Of a stretch of DNA of 64,000 nucleotides, positions 49,101 to 62,900 are shown piece after piece. Location: contig JARUPZ010000018.1 in NCBI GenBank assembly GCA_031213475.1, forward strand, positions 6,485,680 to 6,549,679. The letters run 5' to 3'. The notes below the pieces were generated by a model, which saw only the letters and a program-made list of their open reading frames with translations, did no database searches and was not told the DNA's origin. Both the position numbers and the translations under genes were made by a program. Numbering within the stretch: the first letter of the stretch is position 1; the number at the start of each line of letters is the position of its first letter. The DNA is from Nereocystis luetkeana (lineage: Eukaryota; Sar; Phaeophyceae; Laminariales; Laminariaceae).

Positions 49101-52100
49101 AACCACGGCAGAAATTCAAGGCCGGGTCACGACATGCGGCGACCAGTACTGGTACGAAGGCTCGACTACGTATCTTCAAGGATCCACAACGACCATCCTC
49201 CTACTCGTGGACTAGCACCTACCTAGGATACAGTACTACCACCAACCTCCAGCCCACAGTAGATACGACGTGGGGACACCAGCCGGATTAATTATGTGGG
49301 TATCCTCCCCCCCTCCCAAGAGCCTTCGTTCCTTGCTACGAGTAACCGGTCTCGAAGGCGCGAAGCGAAACAAAATGTTCCCTCCCATGGAACGATCAGT
49401 CATCACTGGGAGTTACTGGGGGTCTTGGGTAACCACGAACTACAACCACGGCAGAAATTCAAGGCCTGGTCACGATATGCGGCGACCAGTACTGGTACGA
49501 AGACTCGACTACGTATCTTCAAGGATCCACACAGACCATCCTCCGACTCGTGGACTAGCACCTACCTAGGATACAGTACTACCACCAACCTCCAGCCCAC
49601 AGTAGATACGACGTGGGGACACCAGCCGGATTAATTATGTGGGTATCCTCCCCCCCTCCCAAGAGCCTTCGTTCCTTGCTACGAGCAACCGCTCTCGAAG
49701 GCGCGAAGCGCAACAAAATGTTTCCTCCCATGGAACGATCAGTCTTCACTGGGAGTTACTGGGGGTCTTGGGTAACCACGAACTACAACCACGGCAGAAA
49801 TTCAAGGCCGGGTCACGACATGCGGCGACCAGTACTGGTACGAAGACTCGACTACGTATCTTCAAGGATCCACAACGACCATCCTCCTACTCGTGGACTA
49901 GCACCTACCTAGGATACAGTACTACCACCAACCTCCAGCCCACAGTAGATACGACGTGGGGACACCAGCCGGATTAATTATGTGGGTATCCTCCCCCCCT
50001 CCCAAGAGCCTTCGTTCCTTGCTACGAGTAACCGGTCTCGAAAAAATGGCGCGAAGCGAAACAAAATGTTCCCTCCCATGGAACGATCAGTCATCACTGG
50101 GAGTTACTGGGGGTCTTGGGTAACCACGAACTACAACCACGGCAGAAATTCAAGGCCGGGTCACGACATGCGGCGACCAGTACTGGTACGAAGACTCGAC
50201 TACGTATCTTCAAGGATCCACAACGACCATCCTCCTACTCGTGGACTAGCACCTACCTAGGATACAGTACTACCACCAACCTCCAGCCCACAGTAGATAC
50301 GACGTGGGGACACCAGCCGGATTAATTATGTGGGTATCCTCCCCCCCTCCCAAGAGCCTTCGTTCCTTGCTACGAGCAACCGCTCTCGAAGGCGCGAAGC
50401 GCAACAAAATGTTTCCTCCCATGGAACGATCAGTCTTCACTGGGAGTTACTGGGGGTCTTGGGTAACCACGAACTACAACCACGGCAGAAATTCAAGGCC
50501 GGGTCACGACATGCGGCGACCAGTACTGGTACGAAGACTCGACTACGTATCTTCAAGGATCCACAACGACCATCCTCCTACTCGTGGACTAGCACCTACC
50601 TAGGATACAGTACTACCACCAACCTCCAGCCCACAGTAGATACGACGTGGGGACACCAGCCGGATTAATTATGTGGGTATCCTCCCCCCCTCCCAAGAGC
50701 CTTCGTTCCTTGCTACGAGTAACCGGTCTCGAAAAAATGGCGCGAAGCGAAACAAAATGTTCCCTCCCATGGAACGATCAGTCATCACTGGGAGTTACTG
50801 GGGGTCTTGGGTAACCACGAACTACAACCACGGCAGAAATTCAAGGCCGGGTCACGACATGCGGCGACCAGTACTGGTACGAAGACTCGACTACGTATCT
50901 TCAAGGATCCACAACGACCATCCTCCTACTCGTGGACTAGCACCTACCTAGGATACAGTACTACCACCAACCTCCAGCCCACAGTAGATACGACGTGGGG
51001 ACACCAGCCGGATTAATTATGTGGGTATCCTCCCCCCCTCCCAAGAGCCTTCGTTCCTTGCTACGAGTAACCGGTCTCGAAGGCGCGAAGCGAAACAAAA
51101 TGTTCCCTCCCATGGAACGATCAGTCATCACTGGGAGTTACTGGGGGTCTTGGGTAACCACGAACTACAACCACGGCAGAAATTCAAGGCCTGGTCACGA
51201 CATGCGGCGACCAGTACTGGTACGAAGACTCGACTACGTATCTTCAAGGATCCACAACGACCATCCTTCTACTCGTGGACTAGCACCTACCTAGGATACA
51301 GTACTACCACCAACCTCCAGCCCACAGTAGATACGACGTGGGGACACCAGCCGGATTAATTATGTGGGTATCCTCCCCCCCTCCCAAGAGCCTTCGTTCC
51401 TTGCTACGAGTAACCGCTCTCGAAGGCGCGAAGCGCAACAAAATGTTTCCTCCCATGGAACGATCAGTCTTCACTGGGAGTTACTGGGGGTCTTGGGTAA
51501 CCACGAACTACAACCACGGCAGAAATTCAAGGCCGGGTCACGACATGCGGCGACCAGTACTGGTACGAAGACTCGACTACGTATCTTCAAGGATCCACAA
51601 CGACCATCCTTCTACTCGTGGACTAGCACCTACCTAGGATACAGTACTACCACCAACCTCCAGCCCACAGTAGATACGACGTGGGGACACCAGCCGGAAT
51701 TTTTTATGTGGGTATCCTCCCCCCCTCCCAAGAGCCTTCGTTCCTTGCTACGAGTAACCGGTCTCGAAAAAAGGCGCGAAGCGAAACAAAATGTTCCCTC
51801 CCATGGAACGATCAGGCATCACTGGGAGTTACTGGGGGTCTTGGGTAACCACGAACTACAACCACGGCAGAAATTCAAGGCCGGGTCACGATATGCCGCG
51901 ACCAGTACTGGTACGAAGACTCGACTACGTATCTTCAAGGATCCACAACGACCATCCTCCTACTCGTGGACTAGCACCTACCTAGGATACAGTACTACCA
52001 CCAACCTCCAGCCCACAGTAGATACGACGTGGGGACACCAGCCGGATTAATTATGTGGGTATCCTCCCCCCCTCCCAAGAGCCTTCGTTCCTTGCTACGA

Positions 52101-52375
52101 GTAACCGGTCTCGAAAAAAGGCGCGAAGCGAAACAAAATGTTCCCTCCCATGGAACGATCAGTCATCACTGGGAGTTACTGGGGGTCTTGGGTAACCACG
52201 AACTACAACCACGGCAGAAATTCAAGGCCGGGTCACGACATGCGGCGACCAGTACTGGTACGAAGACTCGACTACGTATCTTCAAGGATCCACAACGACC
52301 ATCCTCCTACTCGTGGACTAGCACCTACCTAGGATACAGTACTACCACCAACCTCCAGCCCACAGTAGATACGAC
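46164..52375 (+). repeat. Nested 9-monomer HOR (3106 bp), second pair, both members complete
   Basis: Units 46164 to 48923 form one block and 49270, 49613, 49956, 50304, 50647, 50995, 51338, 51681, 52029 form a full second block at an offset of 3106 bp. In the first pair the second block has only six units. Late differences are ATTTTTGATG with GAACTTCAACC (48575) against AATTTTTTAT with GAACTACAACC (51681), and GAAGGCTCGAC (48923) against GAAGACTCGAC (52029). Confidence 0.9.
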
Positions 52376-52718
52376 GTGGGGACACCAGCCGGATTATTTA
52401 TGTGGGTATCCTCCCCCCCTGACAAGAGCCTTCGTTCCTTGCTACGAGTAACCGCTCTCGAAGGCGCGAAGCGCAACAAAATGTTTCCTCCCATGGAACG
52501 ATCAGTCATCACTGGGAGTTACTGGGGGTCTTGGGTAACCACGAACTACAACCACGGCAGAAATTCAAGGCCTGGTCACGACATGCGGCGACCAGTACTG
52601 GTACGAAGACTCGACTACGTATCTTCAAGGATCCACAACGACCATCCTTCTACTCGTGGACTAGCACCTACCTAGGATACAGTACTACCACCAACCTCCA
52701 GCCCACAGTAGATACGAC
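52376..52718 (+). repeat. Single recombinant-looking monomer
   Basis: This 343-bp unit combines ATTATTTAT, the private CCCCCCTGACAAG, ACCGCTCTCG, GCGCAAC and GTTTCC with GTCATCACTG, AGGCCTGGTCACGAC and CATCCTTCTAC. The left half resembles unit 51338 and the right half unit 50995. It ends the 9-mer region. Confidence 0.8.
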
Positions 52719-55700
52719 GTGGGGACACCAGCCGGATTAATTATGTGGGTATCCTCCCCCCCTCCCAAGAGCCTTCGTTCCTTGCTACGAGTAACCGGTC
52801 TCGAAGGCGCGAAGCGAAACAAAATGTTCCCTCCCATGGAACGATCAGTCATCACTGGGAGTTACTGGGGGTCTTGGGTAACCACGAACTACAACCACGG
52901 CAGAAATTCAAGGCCGGGTCACGACATGCGGTGACCAGTACTGGTACGAAGACTCGACTACGTATCTTCAAGGATCCACAACGACCATCCTCCTACTTTT
53001 GGACTAGCACCTACCTAGGATACAGTACTACCACCAACCTCCAGCCCACAGTAGATACGACGTGGGGACACCAGCCGGATTAATTATGTGGGTATCCTCC
53101 CCCCCTCCCAAGAGCCTTCGTTCCTTGCTACGAGTAACCGGTCTCGAAGGCGCGAAGCGCAACAAAATGTTTCCTCCCATGGAACGATCAGTCTTCACTG
53201 GGAGTTACTGGGGGTCTTGGGTAACCACGAACTACAACCACGGCAGAAATTCAAGGCCGGGTCACGACATGCGGCGACCAGTACTGGTACGAAGACTCGA
53301 CTACGTATCTTCAAGGATCCACAACGACCATCCTCCTACTCGTGGACTAGCACCTACCTAGGATACAGTACTACCACCAACCTCCAGCCCACAGTAGATA
53401 CGACGTGGGGACACCAGCCGGATTAATTATGTGGGTATCCTCCCCCCCTCCCAAGAGCCTTCGTTCCTTGCTACGAGTAACCGGTCTCGAAAAAAGGCGC
53501 GAAGCGAAACAAAATGTTCCCTCCCATGGAACGATCAGTCATCACTGGGAGTTACTGGGGGTCTTGGGTAACCACGAATTACAACCACGGCAGAAATTCA
53601 AGGCCGGGTGACGACATGCGGCGACCAGTACAGGTACGAAGACTCGACTACGTATCTTCAAGGATCCACAACGACCATCCTCCTACTCGTGGACTAGCAC
53701 CTACCTAGGATACAGTACTACCACCAACCTCCAGCTCACAGTAGATACGACGTGGGGACACCAGCCGGATTAATTATGTGGGTATCCTCCCCCCCTCCCA
53801 AGAGCCTTCGTCCCTTGCTACGAGTAACCGGCCTCGAAGGCGCGAAGCGCAACAAAATGTTTCCTCCCATGGAACGATCAGTCTTCACTGGGAGTTACTG
53901 GGGGTCTTGGGTAACCACGAACTACAACCACGGCAGAAATTCAAGGCCGGGTCACGACATGCGGCGACCAGTACTGGTACGAAGACTCGACTACGTATCT
54001 TCAAGGATCCACAACGACCATCCTCCTACTCGTGGACTAGCACCTACCTAGGATACAGTACTACCACCAACCTCCAGCCCACAGTAGATACGACGTGGGG
54101 ACACCAGCCGGATTAATTATGTGGGTATCCTCCCCCCCTCCCAAGAGCCTTCGTTCCTTGCTACGAGTAACCGGTCTCGAAAAAAGGCGCGAAGCGAAAC
54201 AAAATGTTCCCTCCCATGGAACGATCAGTCATCACTGGGAGTTACTGGGGGTCTTGGGTAACCACGAACTACAACCACGGCAGAAATTCAAGGCCTGGTC
54301 ACGATATGCGGCGACCAGTACTGGTACGAAGACTCGACTACGTATCTTCAAGGATCCACAACGACCATCCTCCTACTCGTGGACTAGCACCTACCTAGGA
54401 TACAGTACTACCACCAACCTCCAGCCCACAGTAGATACGACGTGGGGACACCAGCCGGAATTTTTTATGTGGGTATCCTCCCCCCCTCCCAAGAGCCTTC
54501 GTTCCTTGCTACGAGTAACCGGTCTCGAAAAAAGGCGCGAAGCGAAACAAAATGTTCCCTCCCATGGAACGATCAGGCATCACTGGGAGTTACTGGGGGT
54601 CTTGGGTAACCACGAACTACAACCACGGCAGAAATTCAAGGCCGGGTCACGATATGCCGCGACCAGTACTGGTACGAAGACTCGACTACGTATCTTCAAG
54701 GATCCACAACGACCATCCTTCTACTCGTGGACTAGCACCTACCTAGGATACAGTACTACCACCAACCTCCAGCCCACAGTAGATACGACGTGGGGACACC
54801 AGCCGGATTATTTATGTGGGTATCCTCCCCCCCTCCCAAGAGCCTTCGTTCCTTGCTACGAGTAACCGGTCTCGAAGGCGCGAAGCGCAACAAAATGTTT
54901 CCTCCCATGGAACGATCAGTCATCACTGGGAGTTACTGGGGGTCTTGGGTAACCACGAACTACAACCACGGCAGAAATTCAAGGCCGGGTCACGACATGC
55001 GGTGACCAGTACTGGTACGAAGACTCGACTACGTATCTTCAAGGATCCACAACGACCATCCTCCTACTCTTGGACTAGCACCTACCTAGAATACAGTACT
55101 ACCACCAACCTCCAGCCCACAGTAGATACGACGTGGGGACACCAGCCGGATTAATTATGTGGGTATCCTCCCCCCCTCCCAAGAGCCTTCGTTCCTTGCT
55201 ACGAGTAACCGGTCTCGAAGGCGCGAAGCGCAACAAAATGTTTCCTCCCATGGAACGATCAGTCTTCACTGGGAGTTACTGGGGGTCTTGGGTAACCACG
55301 AACTACAACCACGGCAGAAATTCAAGGCCGGGTCACGACATGCGGCGACCAGTACTGGTACGAAGACTCGACTACGTATCTTCAAGGATCCACAACGACC
55401 ATCCTCCTACTCGTGGACTAGCACCTACCTAGGATACAGTACTACCACCAACCTCCAGCCCACAGTAGATACGACGTGGGGACACCAGCCGGATTAATTA
55501 TGTGGGTATCCTCCCCCCCTCCCAAGAGCCTTCGTTCCTTGCTACGAGTAACCGGTCTCGAAAAAAGGCGCGAAGCGAAACAAAATGTTCCCTCCCATGG
55601 AACGATCAGTCATCACTGGGAGTTACTGGGGGTCTTGGGTAACCACGAATTACAACCACGGCAGAAATTCAAGGCCGGGTCACGACATGCGGCGACCAGT

Positions 55701-57888
55701 ACTGGTACGAAGACTCGACTACGTATCTTCAAGGATCCACAACGACCATCCTCCTACTCGTGGACTAGCACCTACCTAGGATACAGTACTACCACCAACC
55801 TCCAGCCCACAGTAGATACGACGTGGGGACACCAGCCGGATTAATTATGTGGGTATCCTCCCCCCCTCCCAAGAGCCTTCGTTCCTTGCTACGAGTAACC
55901 GGTCTCGAAGGCGCGAAGCGCAACAAAATGTTTCCTCCCATGGAACGATCAGTCTTCACTGGGAGTTACTGGGGGTCTTGGGTAACCACGAACTACAACC
56001 ACGGCAGAAATTCAAGGCCGGGTCACGACATGCGGCGACCAGTACTGGTACGAAGACTCGACTACGTATCTTCAAGGATCCACAACGACCATCCTCCTAC
56101 TCGTGGACTAGCACCTACCTAGGATACAGTACTACCACCAACCTCCAGCCCACAGTAGATACGACGTGGGGACACCAGCCGGATTATTTATGTGGGTATC
56201 CTCCCCCCCTCCCAAGAGCCTTCGTTCCTTGCTACGAGTAACCGGTCTCGAAAAAAGGCGCGAAGCGAAACAAAATGTTCCCTCCCATGGAACGATCAGT
56301 CATCACTGGGAGTTACTGGGGGTCTTGGGTAACCACGAATTACAACCACGGCAGAAATTCAAGGCCGGGTCACGACATGCGGCGACCAGTACAGGTACGA
56401 AGACTCGACTACGTATCTTCAAGGATCCACAACGACCATCCTCCTACTCGTGGACTAGCACCTACCTAGGATACAGTACTACCACCAACCTCCAGCTCAC
56501 AGTAGATACGACGTGGGGACACCAGCCGGATTAATTATGTGGGTATCCTCCCCCCCTCCCAAGAGCCTTCGTCCCTTGCTACGAGTAACCGGCCTCGAAG
56601 GCGCGAAGCGCAACAAAATGTTTCCTCCCATGGAACGATCAGTCTTCACTGGGAGTTACTGGGGGTCTTGGGTAACCACGAACTACAACCACGGCAGAAA
56701 TTCAAGGCCGGGTCACGACATGCGGCGACCAGTACTGGTACGAAGACTCGACTACGTATCTTCAAGGATCCACAACGACCATCCTCCTACTCGTGGACTA
56801 GCACCTACCTAGGATACAGTACTACCACCAACCTCCAGCTCACAGTAGATACGACGTGGGGACACCAGCCGGATTAATTATGTGGGTATCCTCCCCCCCT
56901 CCCAAGAGCCTTCGTTCCTTGCTACGAGTAACCGGTCTCGAAGGCGCGAAGCGCAACAAAATGTTTCCTCCCATGGAACGATCAGTCTTCACTGGGAGTT
57001 ACTGGGGGTCTTGGGTAACCACGAACTACAACCACGGCAGAAATTCAAGGCCGGGTCACGACATGCGGCGACCAGTACTGGTACGAAGACTCGACTACGT
57101 ATCTTCAAGGATCCACAACGACCATCCTCCTACTCGTGGACTAGCACCTACCTAGGATACAGTACTACCACCAACCTCCAGCCCACAGTAGATACGACGT
57201 GGGGACACCAGCCGGATTAATTATGTGGGTATCCTCCCCCCCTCCCAAGAGCCTTCGTTCCTTGCTACGAGTAACCGGTCTCGAAAAAAGGCGCGAAGCG
57301 AAACAAAATGTTCCCTCCCATGGAACGATCAGTCATCACTGGGAGTTACTGGGGGTCTTGGGTAACCACGAATTACAACCACGGCAGAAATTCAAGGCCG
57401 GGTCACGACATGCGGCGACCAGTACAGGTACGAAGACTCGACTACGTATCTTCAAGGATCCACAACGACCATCCTCCTACTCGTGGACTAGCACCTACCT
57501 AGGATACAGTACTACCACCAACCTCCAGCTCACAGTAGATACGACGTGGGGACACCAGCCGGATTAATTATGTGGGTATCCTCCCCCCCTCCCAAGAGCC
57601 TTCGTCCCTTGCTACGAGTAACCGGCCTCGAAGGCGCGAAGCGCAACAAAATGTTTCCTCCCATGGAACGATCAGTCTTCACTGGGAGTTACTGGGGGTC
57701 TTGGGTAACCACGAACTACAACCACGGCAGAAATTCAAGGCCGGGTCACGACATGCGGCGACCAGTACTGGTACGAAGACTCGACTACGTATCTTCAAGG
57801 ATCCACAACGACCATCCTCCTACTCGTGGACTAGCACCTACCTAGGATACAGTACTACCACCAACCTCCAGCTCACAGTAGATACGAC
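52719..57888 (+). repeat. Mixed zone with recurring short HORs (2071, 1033 and 690 bp)
   Basis: Units 52719, 53062, 53405, 53752, 54095, 54442 (2071 bp) are followed by 54790, 55133 and 55476, which match the first three. The leading unit has GCGGTGACC and a TACTTTTGG or TACTCTTGG change. Units 55133 and 55476 repeat as 55823 and 56166 (690 bp). Units 56166, 56513, 56856 (1033 bp) repeat as 57199 and 57546, marked by GTACAGGTAC, CAGCTCACAG, TTCGTCCCTTGC and CCGGCCTCG. Unit 54442 carries GATCAGGCATC and the AATTTTTTAT form, as in unit 51681, linking this zone to the 9-mer. Confidence 0.82.
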
Positions 57889-59970
57889 GTGGGGACACCA
57901 GCCGGATTAATTATGTGGGTATCCTCCCCCCCTCCCAAGAGCCTTCGTTCCTTGCTACGAGTAACCGGTCTCGAAAAAAGGCGCGAAGCGAAACAAAATG
58001 TTCCCTCCCATGGAACGATCAGTCATCACTGGGGGTTACTGGGGGTCTTGGGTAACCACGAATTACAACCACGGCAGAAATTCAAGGCCGGGTCACGTCA
58101 TGCGGCGACCAGTACTGGTACGAAGACTCGACTACGTATCTTCAAGGATCCATAACGACCATCCTCCTACTCGTGGACTAGCACCTACCTAGGATACAGT
58201 ACTACCACCAACCTCCAGCCCACAGTAGATACGACGTGGGGACACCAGCCGGATTAATTATGTGGGTATCCTCCCCCCCTCCCAAGAGCCTTCGTTCCTT
58301 GCTACGAGTAACCGGTCTCGAAAAAAGGCGCGAAGCGAAACAAAATGTTCCCTCCCATGGAACGATCAGTCATCACTGGGAGTTACTGGGGGTCTTGGGT
58401 AACCACGAACTACAACCACGGCAGAAATTCAAGGCCGGGTCACGACATGCGGCGACCAGTACTGGTACGAAGACTCGACTACGTATCTTCAAGGATCAAC
58501 AACGACCATCCTTCTACTCGTGGACTAGCACCTACCTAGGATACAGTACTACCACCAACCTCCAGCCCACAGTAGATACGACGTGGGGACACCAGCCGGA
58601 TTAATTATGTGGGTATCCTCCCCCCCTTCCAAGAGCCTTCGTTCCTTGCTACGAGTAACCGGTCTCGAAAAAAGGCGCGAAGCGAAACAAAATGTTCCCT
58701 CCCATGGAACGATCAGTCATCACTGGGATTTACTGGGGGTCTTGGGTAACCACGAATTAAAACCACGGCAGAAATTCAAGGCCGGGTCACGACATGCGGC
58801 GACCAGTACTGGTACGAAGACTCGACTACGTATCTTCGAGGATCCATAACGACCATCCTCCTACTCGTGGACTAGCACCTACCTAGGATACAGTACAACC
58901 ACCAACCTCCAGCTCACAGTAGATACGACGTGGGGACACCAGCCGGATTAATTATGTGGGTATCCTCCCCCCCTCCCAAGAGCCTTCGTTCCTTGCTACG
59001 AGTAACCGGTCTCGAAAAAAGGCGCGAAGCGAAACAAAATGTTCCCTCCCATGGAACGATCAGTCATCACTGGGGGTTACTGGGGGTCTTGGGTAACCAC
59101 GAATTACAACCACGGCAGAAATTCAAGGCCGGGTCACGTCATGCGGCGACCAGTACTGGTACGAAGACTCGACTACGTATCTTCAAGGATCCATAACGAC
59201 CATCCTCCTACTCGTGGACTAGCACCTACCTAGGATACAGTACTACCACCAACCTCCAGCCCACAGTAGATACGACGTGGGGACACCAGCCGGATTAATT
59301 ATGTGGGTATCCTCCCCCCCTCCCAAGAGCCTTCGTTCCTTGCTACGAGTAACCGGTCTCGAAAAAAGGCGCGAAGCGAAACAAAATGTTCCCTCCCATG
59401 GAACGATCAGTCATCACTGGGAGTTACTGGGGGTCTTGGGTAACCACGAACTACAACCACGGCAGAAATTCAAGGCCGGGTCACGACATGCGGCGACCAG
59501 TACTGGTACGAAGACTCGACTACGTATCTTCAAGGATCAACAACGACCATCCTTCTACTCGTGGACTAGCACCTACCTAGGATACAGTACTACCACCAAC
59601 CTCCAGCCCACAGTAGATACGACGTGGGGACACCAGCCGGATTAATTATGTGGGTATCCTCCCCCCCTTCCAAGAGCCTTCGTTCCTTGCTACGAGTAAC
59701 CGGTCTCGAAAAAAGGCGCGAAGCGAAACAAAATGTTCCCTCCCATGGAACGATCAGTCATCACTGGGAGTTACTGGGGGTCTTGGGTAACCACGAATTA
59801 CAACCACGGCAGAAATTCAAGGCCGGGTCACGACATGCGGCGACCAGTACTGGTACGAAGACTCGACTACGTATCTTCGAGGATCCATAACGACCATCCT
59901 CCTACTCGTGGACTAGCACCTACCTAGGATACAGTACTACCACCAACCTCCAGCCCACAGTAGATACGAC
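57889..59970 (+). repeat. 3-monomer HOR, two copies of 1041 bp
   Basis: Units 57889, 58236, 58583 repeat as 58930, 59277, 59624, and all six are 347 bp with A6. Markers are TGGGGGTTACTGG with CACGTCATG and GATCCATAACG in unit 1, GGATCAACAACG with CATCCTTCTAC in unit 2 (which destroys the BamHI-type site), and CCCCCCTTCC with CTTCGAGGATCC in unit 3. Units 1 and 2 look identical between copies. Unit 3 of the first copy has four extra changes (GGGATTTAC, GAATTAAAACC, GTACAACC, CAGCTCAC). Confidence 0.93.
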
Positions 59971-62900
59971 GTGGGGACACCAGCCGGATTAATTATGTGG
60001 GTATCCTCCCCCCCTCCCAAGAGCCTTCGTTCCTTGCTACGAGTAACCGGCCTCGAAGGCGCGAAGCGAAACAAAATGTTCCCTCCCATGGAACGATCAG
60101 TCATCACTGGGAGTTACTGGGGGTCTTGGGTAACCACGAACTACAACCACGGCAGAAATTCAAGGCCGGGTCACGACATGCGGCGACCAGTACTGGTACG
60201 AAGACTCGACTACGTATCTTCAAGGATCCACAACGACCATCCTCCTACTCGTTGACTAGCACCTACCTAGGATACAGTACTACCACCAACCTCCAGCCCA
60301 CAGTAGATACGACGTGGGGACACCAGCCGGATTAATTATGTGGGTATCCTCCCCCCCTCCCAAGAGCCTTCGTTCCTTGCTACGAGTAACCGGTCTCGAA
60401 GGCGCGAAGCGAAACAAAATGTTCCCTCCCATGGAACGATCAGTCATCACTGGGAGTTACTGGGGGTCTTGGGTAACCACGAACTACAACCACGGCAGAA
60501 ATTCAAGACCGGGTCACGACATGCGGCGACCAGTATTGGTACGAAGACTCGACTACGTATCTTCAAGGATCCATAACGACCATCCTCCTACTCGTGGACT
60601 AGCACCTACCTAGGATACAGTACTACCACCAACCTCCAGCCCACAGTAGATACGACGTGGGGACACCAGCCGGATTATTTATGTGGGTATCCTCCCCCCC
60701 TCCCAAGAGCCTTCGTTCCTTGCTACGAGTAACCGGTCTCGAAGGCGCGAAGCGAAACAAAATGTTCCCTCCCATGGAACGATCAGTCATCACTGGGAGT
60801 TACTGGGGGTCTTGGGTAACCACGAACTACAACCACGGCAGAAATTCAAGGCCGGGTCACGACATGCGGTGACCAGTACTGGTACGAAGACTCGACTACG
60901 TATCTTCAAGGATCCACAACGACCATCCTCCTACTCTTGGACTAGCACCTACCTAGGATACAGTACTACCACCAACCTCCAGCCCACAGTAGATACGACG
61001 TGGGGACACCAGCCGGATTAATTATGTGGGTATCCTCCCCCCCTCCCAAGAGCCTTCGTTCCTTGCTACGAGTAACCGGTCTCGAAGGCGCGAAGCGCAA
61101 CAAAATGTTTCCTCCCATGGAACGATCAGTCTTCACTGGGAGTTACTGGGGGTCTTGGGTAACCACGAACTACAACCACGGCAGAAATTCAAGGCCGGGT
61201 CACGACATGCGGCGACCAGTACTGGTACGAAGACTCGACTACGTATCTTCAAGGATCCACAACGACCATCCTCCTACTCGTGGACTAGCACCTACCTAGG
61301 ATACAGTACTACCACCAACCTCCAGCCCACAGTAGATACGACGTGGGGACACCAGCCGGATTAATTATGTGGGTATCCTCCCCCCCTCCCAAGAGCCTTC
61401 GTTCCTTGCTACGAGTAACCGGTCTCGAAAAAAGGCGCGAAGCGAAACAAAATGTTCCCTCCCATGGAACGATCAGTCATCACTGGGAGTTACTGGGGGT
61501 CTTGGGTAACCACGAATTACAACCACGGCAGAAATTCAAGGCCGGGTCACGACATGCGGCGACCAGTACAGGTACGAAGACTCGACTACGTATCTTCAAG
61601 GATCCACAACGACCATCCTCCTACTCGTGGACTAGCACCTACCTAGGATACAGTACTACCACCAACCTCCAGCCCACAGTAGATACGACGTGGGGACACC
61701 AGCCGGATTAATTATGTGGGTATCCTCCCCCCCTCCCAAGAGCCTTCGTTCCTTGCTACGAGTAACCGGCCTCGAAGGCGCGAAGCGAAACAAAATGTTC
61801 CCTCCCATGGAACGATCAGTCATCACTGGGAGTTACTGGGGGTCTTGGGTAACCACGAACTACAACCACGGCAGAAATTCAAGGCCGGGTCACGACATGC
61901 GGCGACCAGTACTGGTACGAAGACTCGACTACGTATCTTCAAGGATCCACAACGACCATCCTCCTACTCGTTGACTAGCACCTACCTAGGATACAGTACT
62001 ACCACCAACCTCCAGCCCACAGTAGATACGACGTGGGGACACCAGCCGGATTAATTATGTGGGTATCCTCCCCCCCTCCCAAGAGCCTTCGTTCCTTGCT
62101 ACGAGTAACCGGTCTCGAAAAAATGGCGCGAAGCGAAACAAAATGTTCCCTCCCATGGAACGATCAGTCATCACTGGGAGTTACTGGGGGTCTTGGGTAA
62201 CCACGAACTACAACCACGGCAGAAATTCAAGGCCGGGTCACGACATGCGGCGACCAGTATTGGTACGAAGACTCGACTACGTATCTTCAAGGATCCACAA
62301 CGACCATCCTCCTACTCGTGGACTAGCACCTACCTAGGATACAGTACTACCACCAACCTCCAGCCCACAGTAGATACGACGTGGGGACACCAGCCGGATT
62401 ATTTATGTGGGTATCCTCCCCCCCTCCCAAGAGCCTTCGTTCCTTGCTACGAGTAACCGGTCTCGAAGGCGCGAAGCGAAACAAAATGTTCCCTCCCATG
62501 GAACGATCAGTCATCACTGGGAGTTACTGGGGGTGTTGGGTAACCACGAACTACAACCACGGCAGAAATTCAAGGCCGGGTCACGACATGCGGTGACCAG
62601 TACTGGTACGAAGACTCGACTACGTATCTTCAAGGATCCACAACGACCATCCTCCTACTCTTGGACTAGCACCTACCTAGGATACAGTACTACCACCAAC
62701 CTCCAGCCCACAGTAGATACGACGTGGGGACACCAGCCGGATTAATTATGTGGGTATCCTCCCCCCCTCCCAAGAGCCTTCGTTCCTTGCTACGAGTAAC
62801 CGGTCTCGAAGGCGCGAAGCGCAACAAAATGTTTCCTCCCATGGAACGATCAGTCTTCACTGGGAGTTACTGGGGGTCTTGGGTAACCACGAACTACAAC

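Larger units (their letters stand above)
37895..51337 (+). repeat. 19-monomer tandem duplication, 6550 bp per copy
   Basis: From unit 37895 onward every monomer has a partner exactly 6550 bp downstream, from 37895/44445 to 44788/51338. Lengths and rare markers agree one by one: GACACCACCCGG (38924/45474), GACTAGACTAC (39171/45721 region), TTCCTGGCTACG (39267/45817), CATCCTCTGAC (39614/46164), ATTAACTAT (40991/47541), ATTTTTGATG (42025/48575), GAAGGCTCGAC (42373/48923) and CATCCTCCGAC (42720/49270). I saw only three differences, at 38101/44651, 44718/51268 and the ACCGG/ACCGC change in units 44788/51338. All lie at the ends of the matching tract. Confidence 0.94.
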
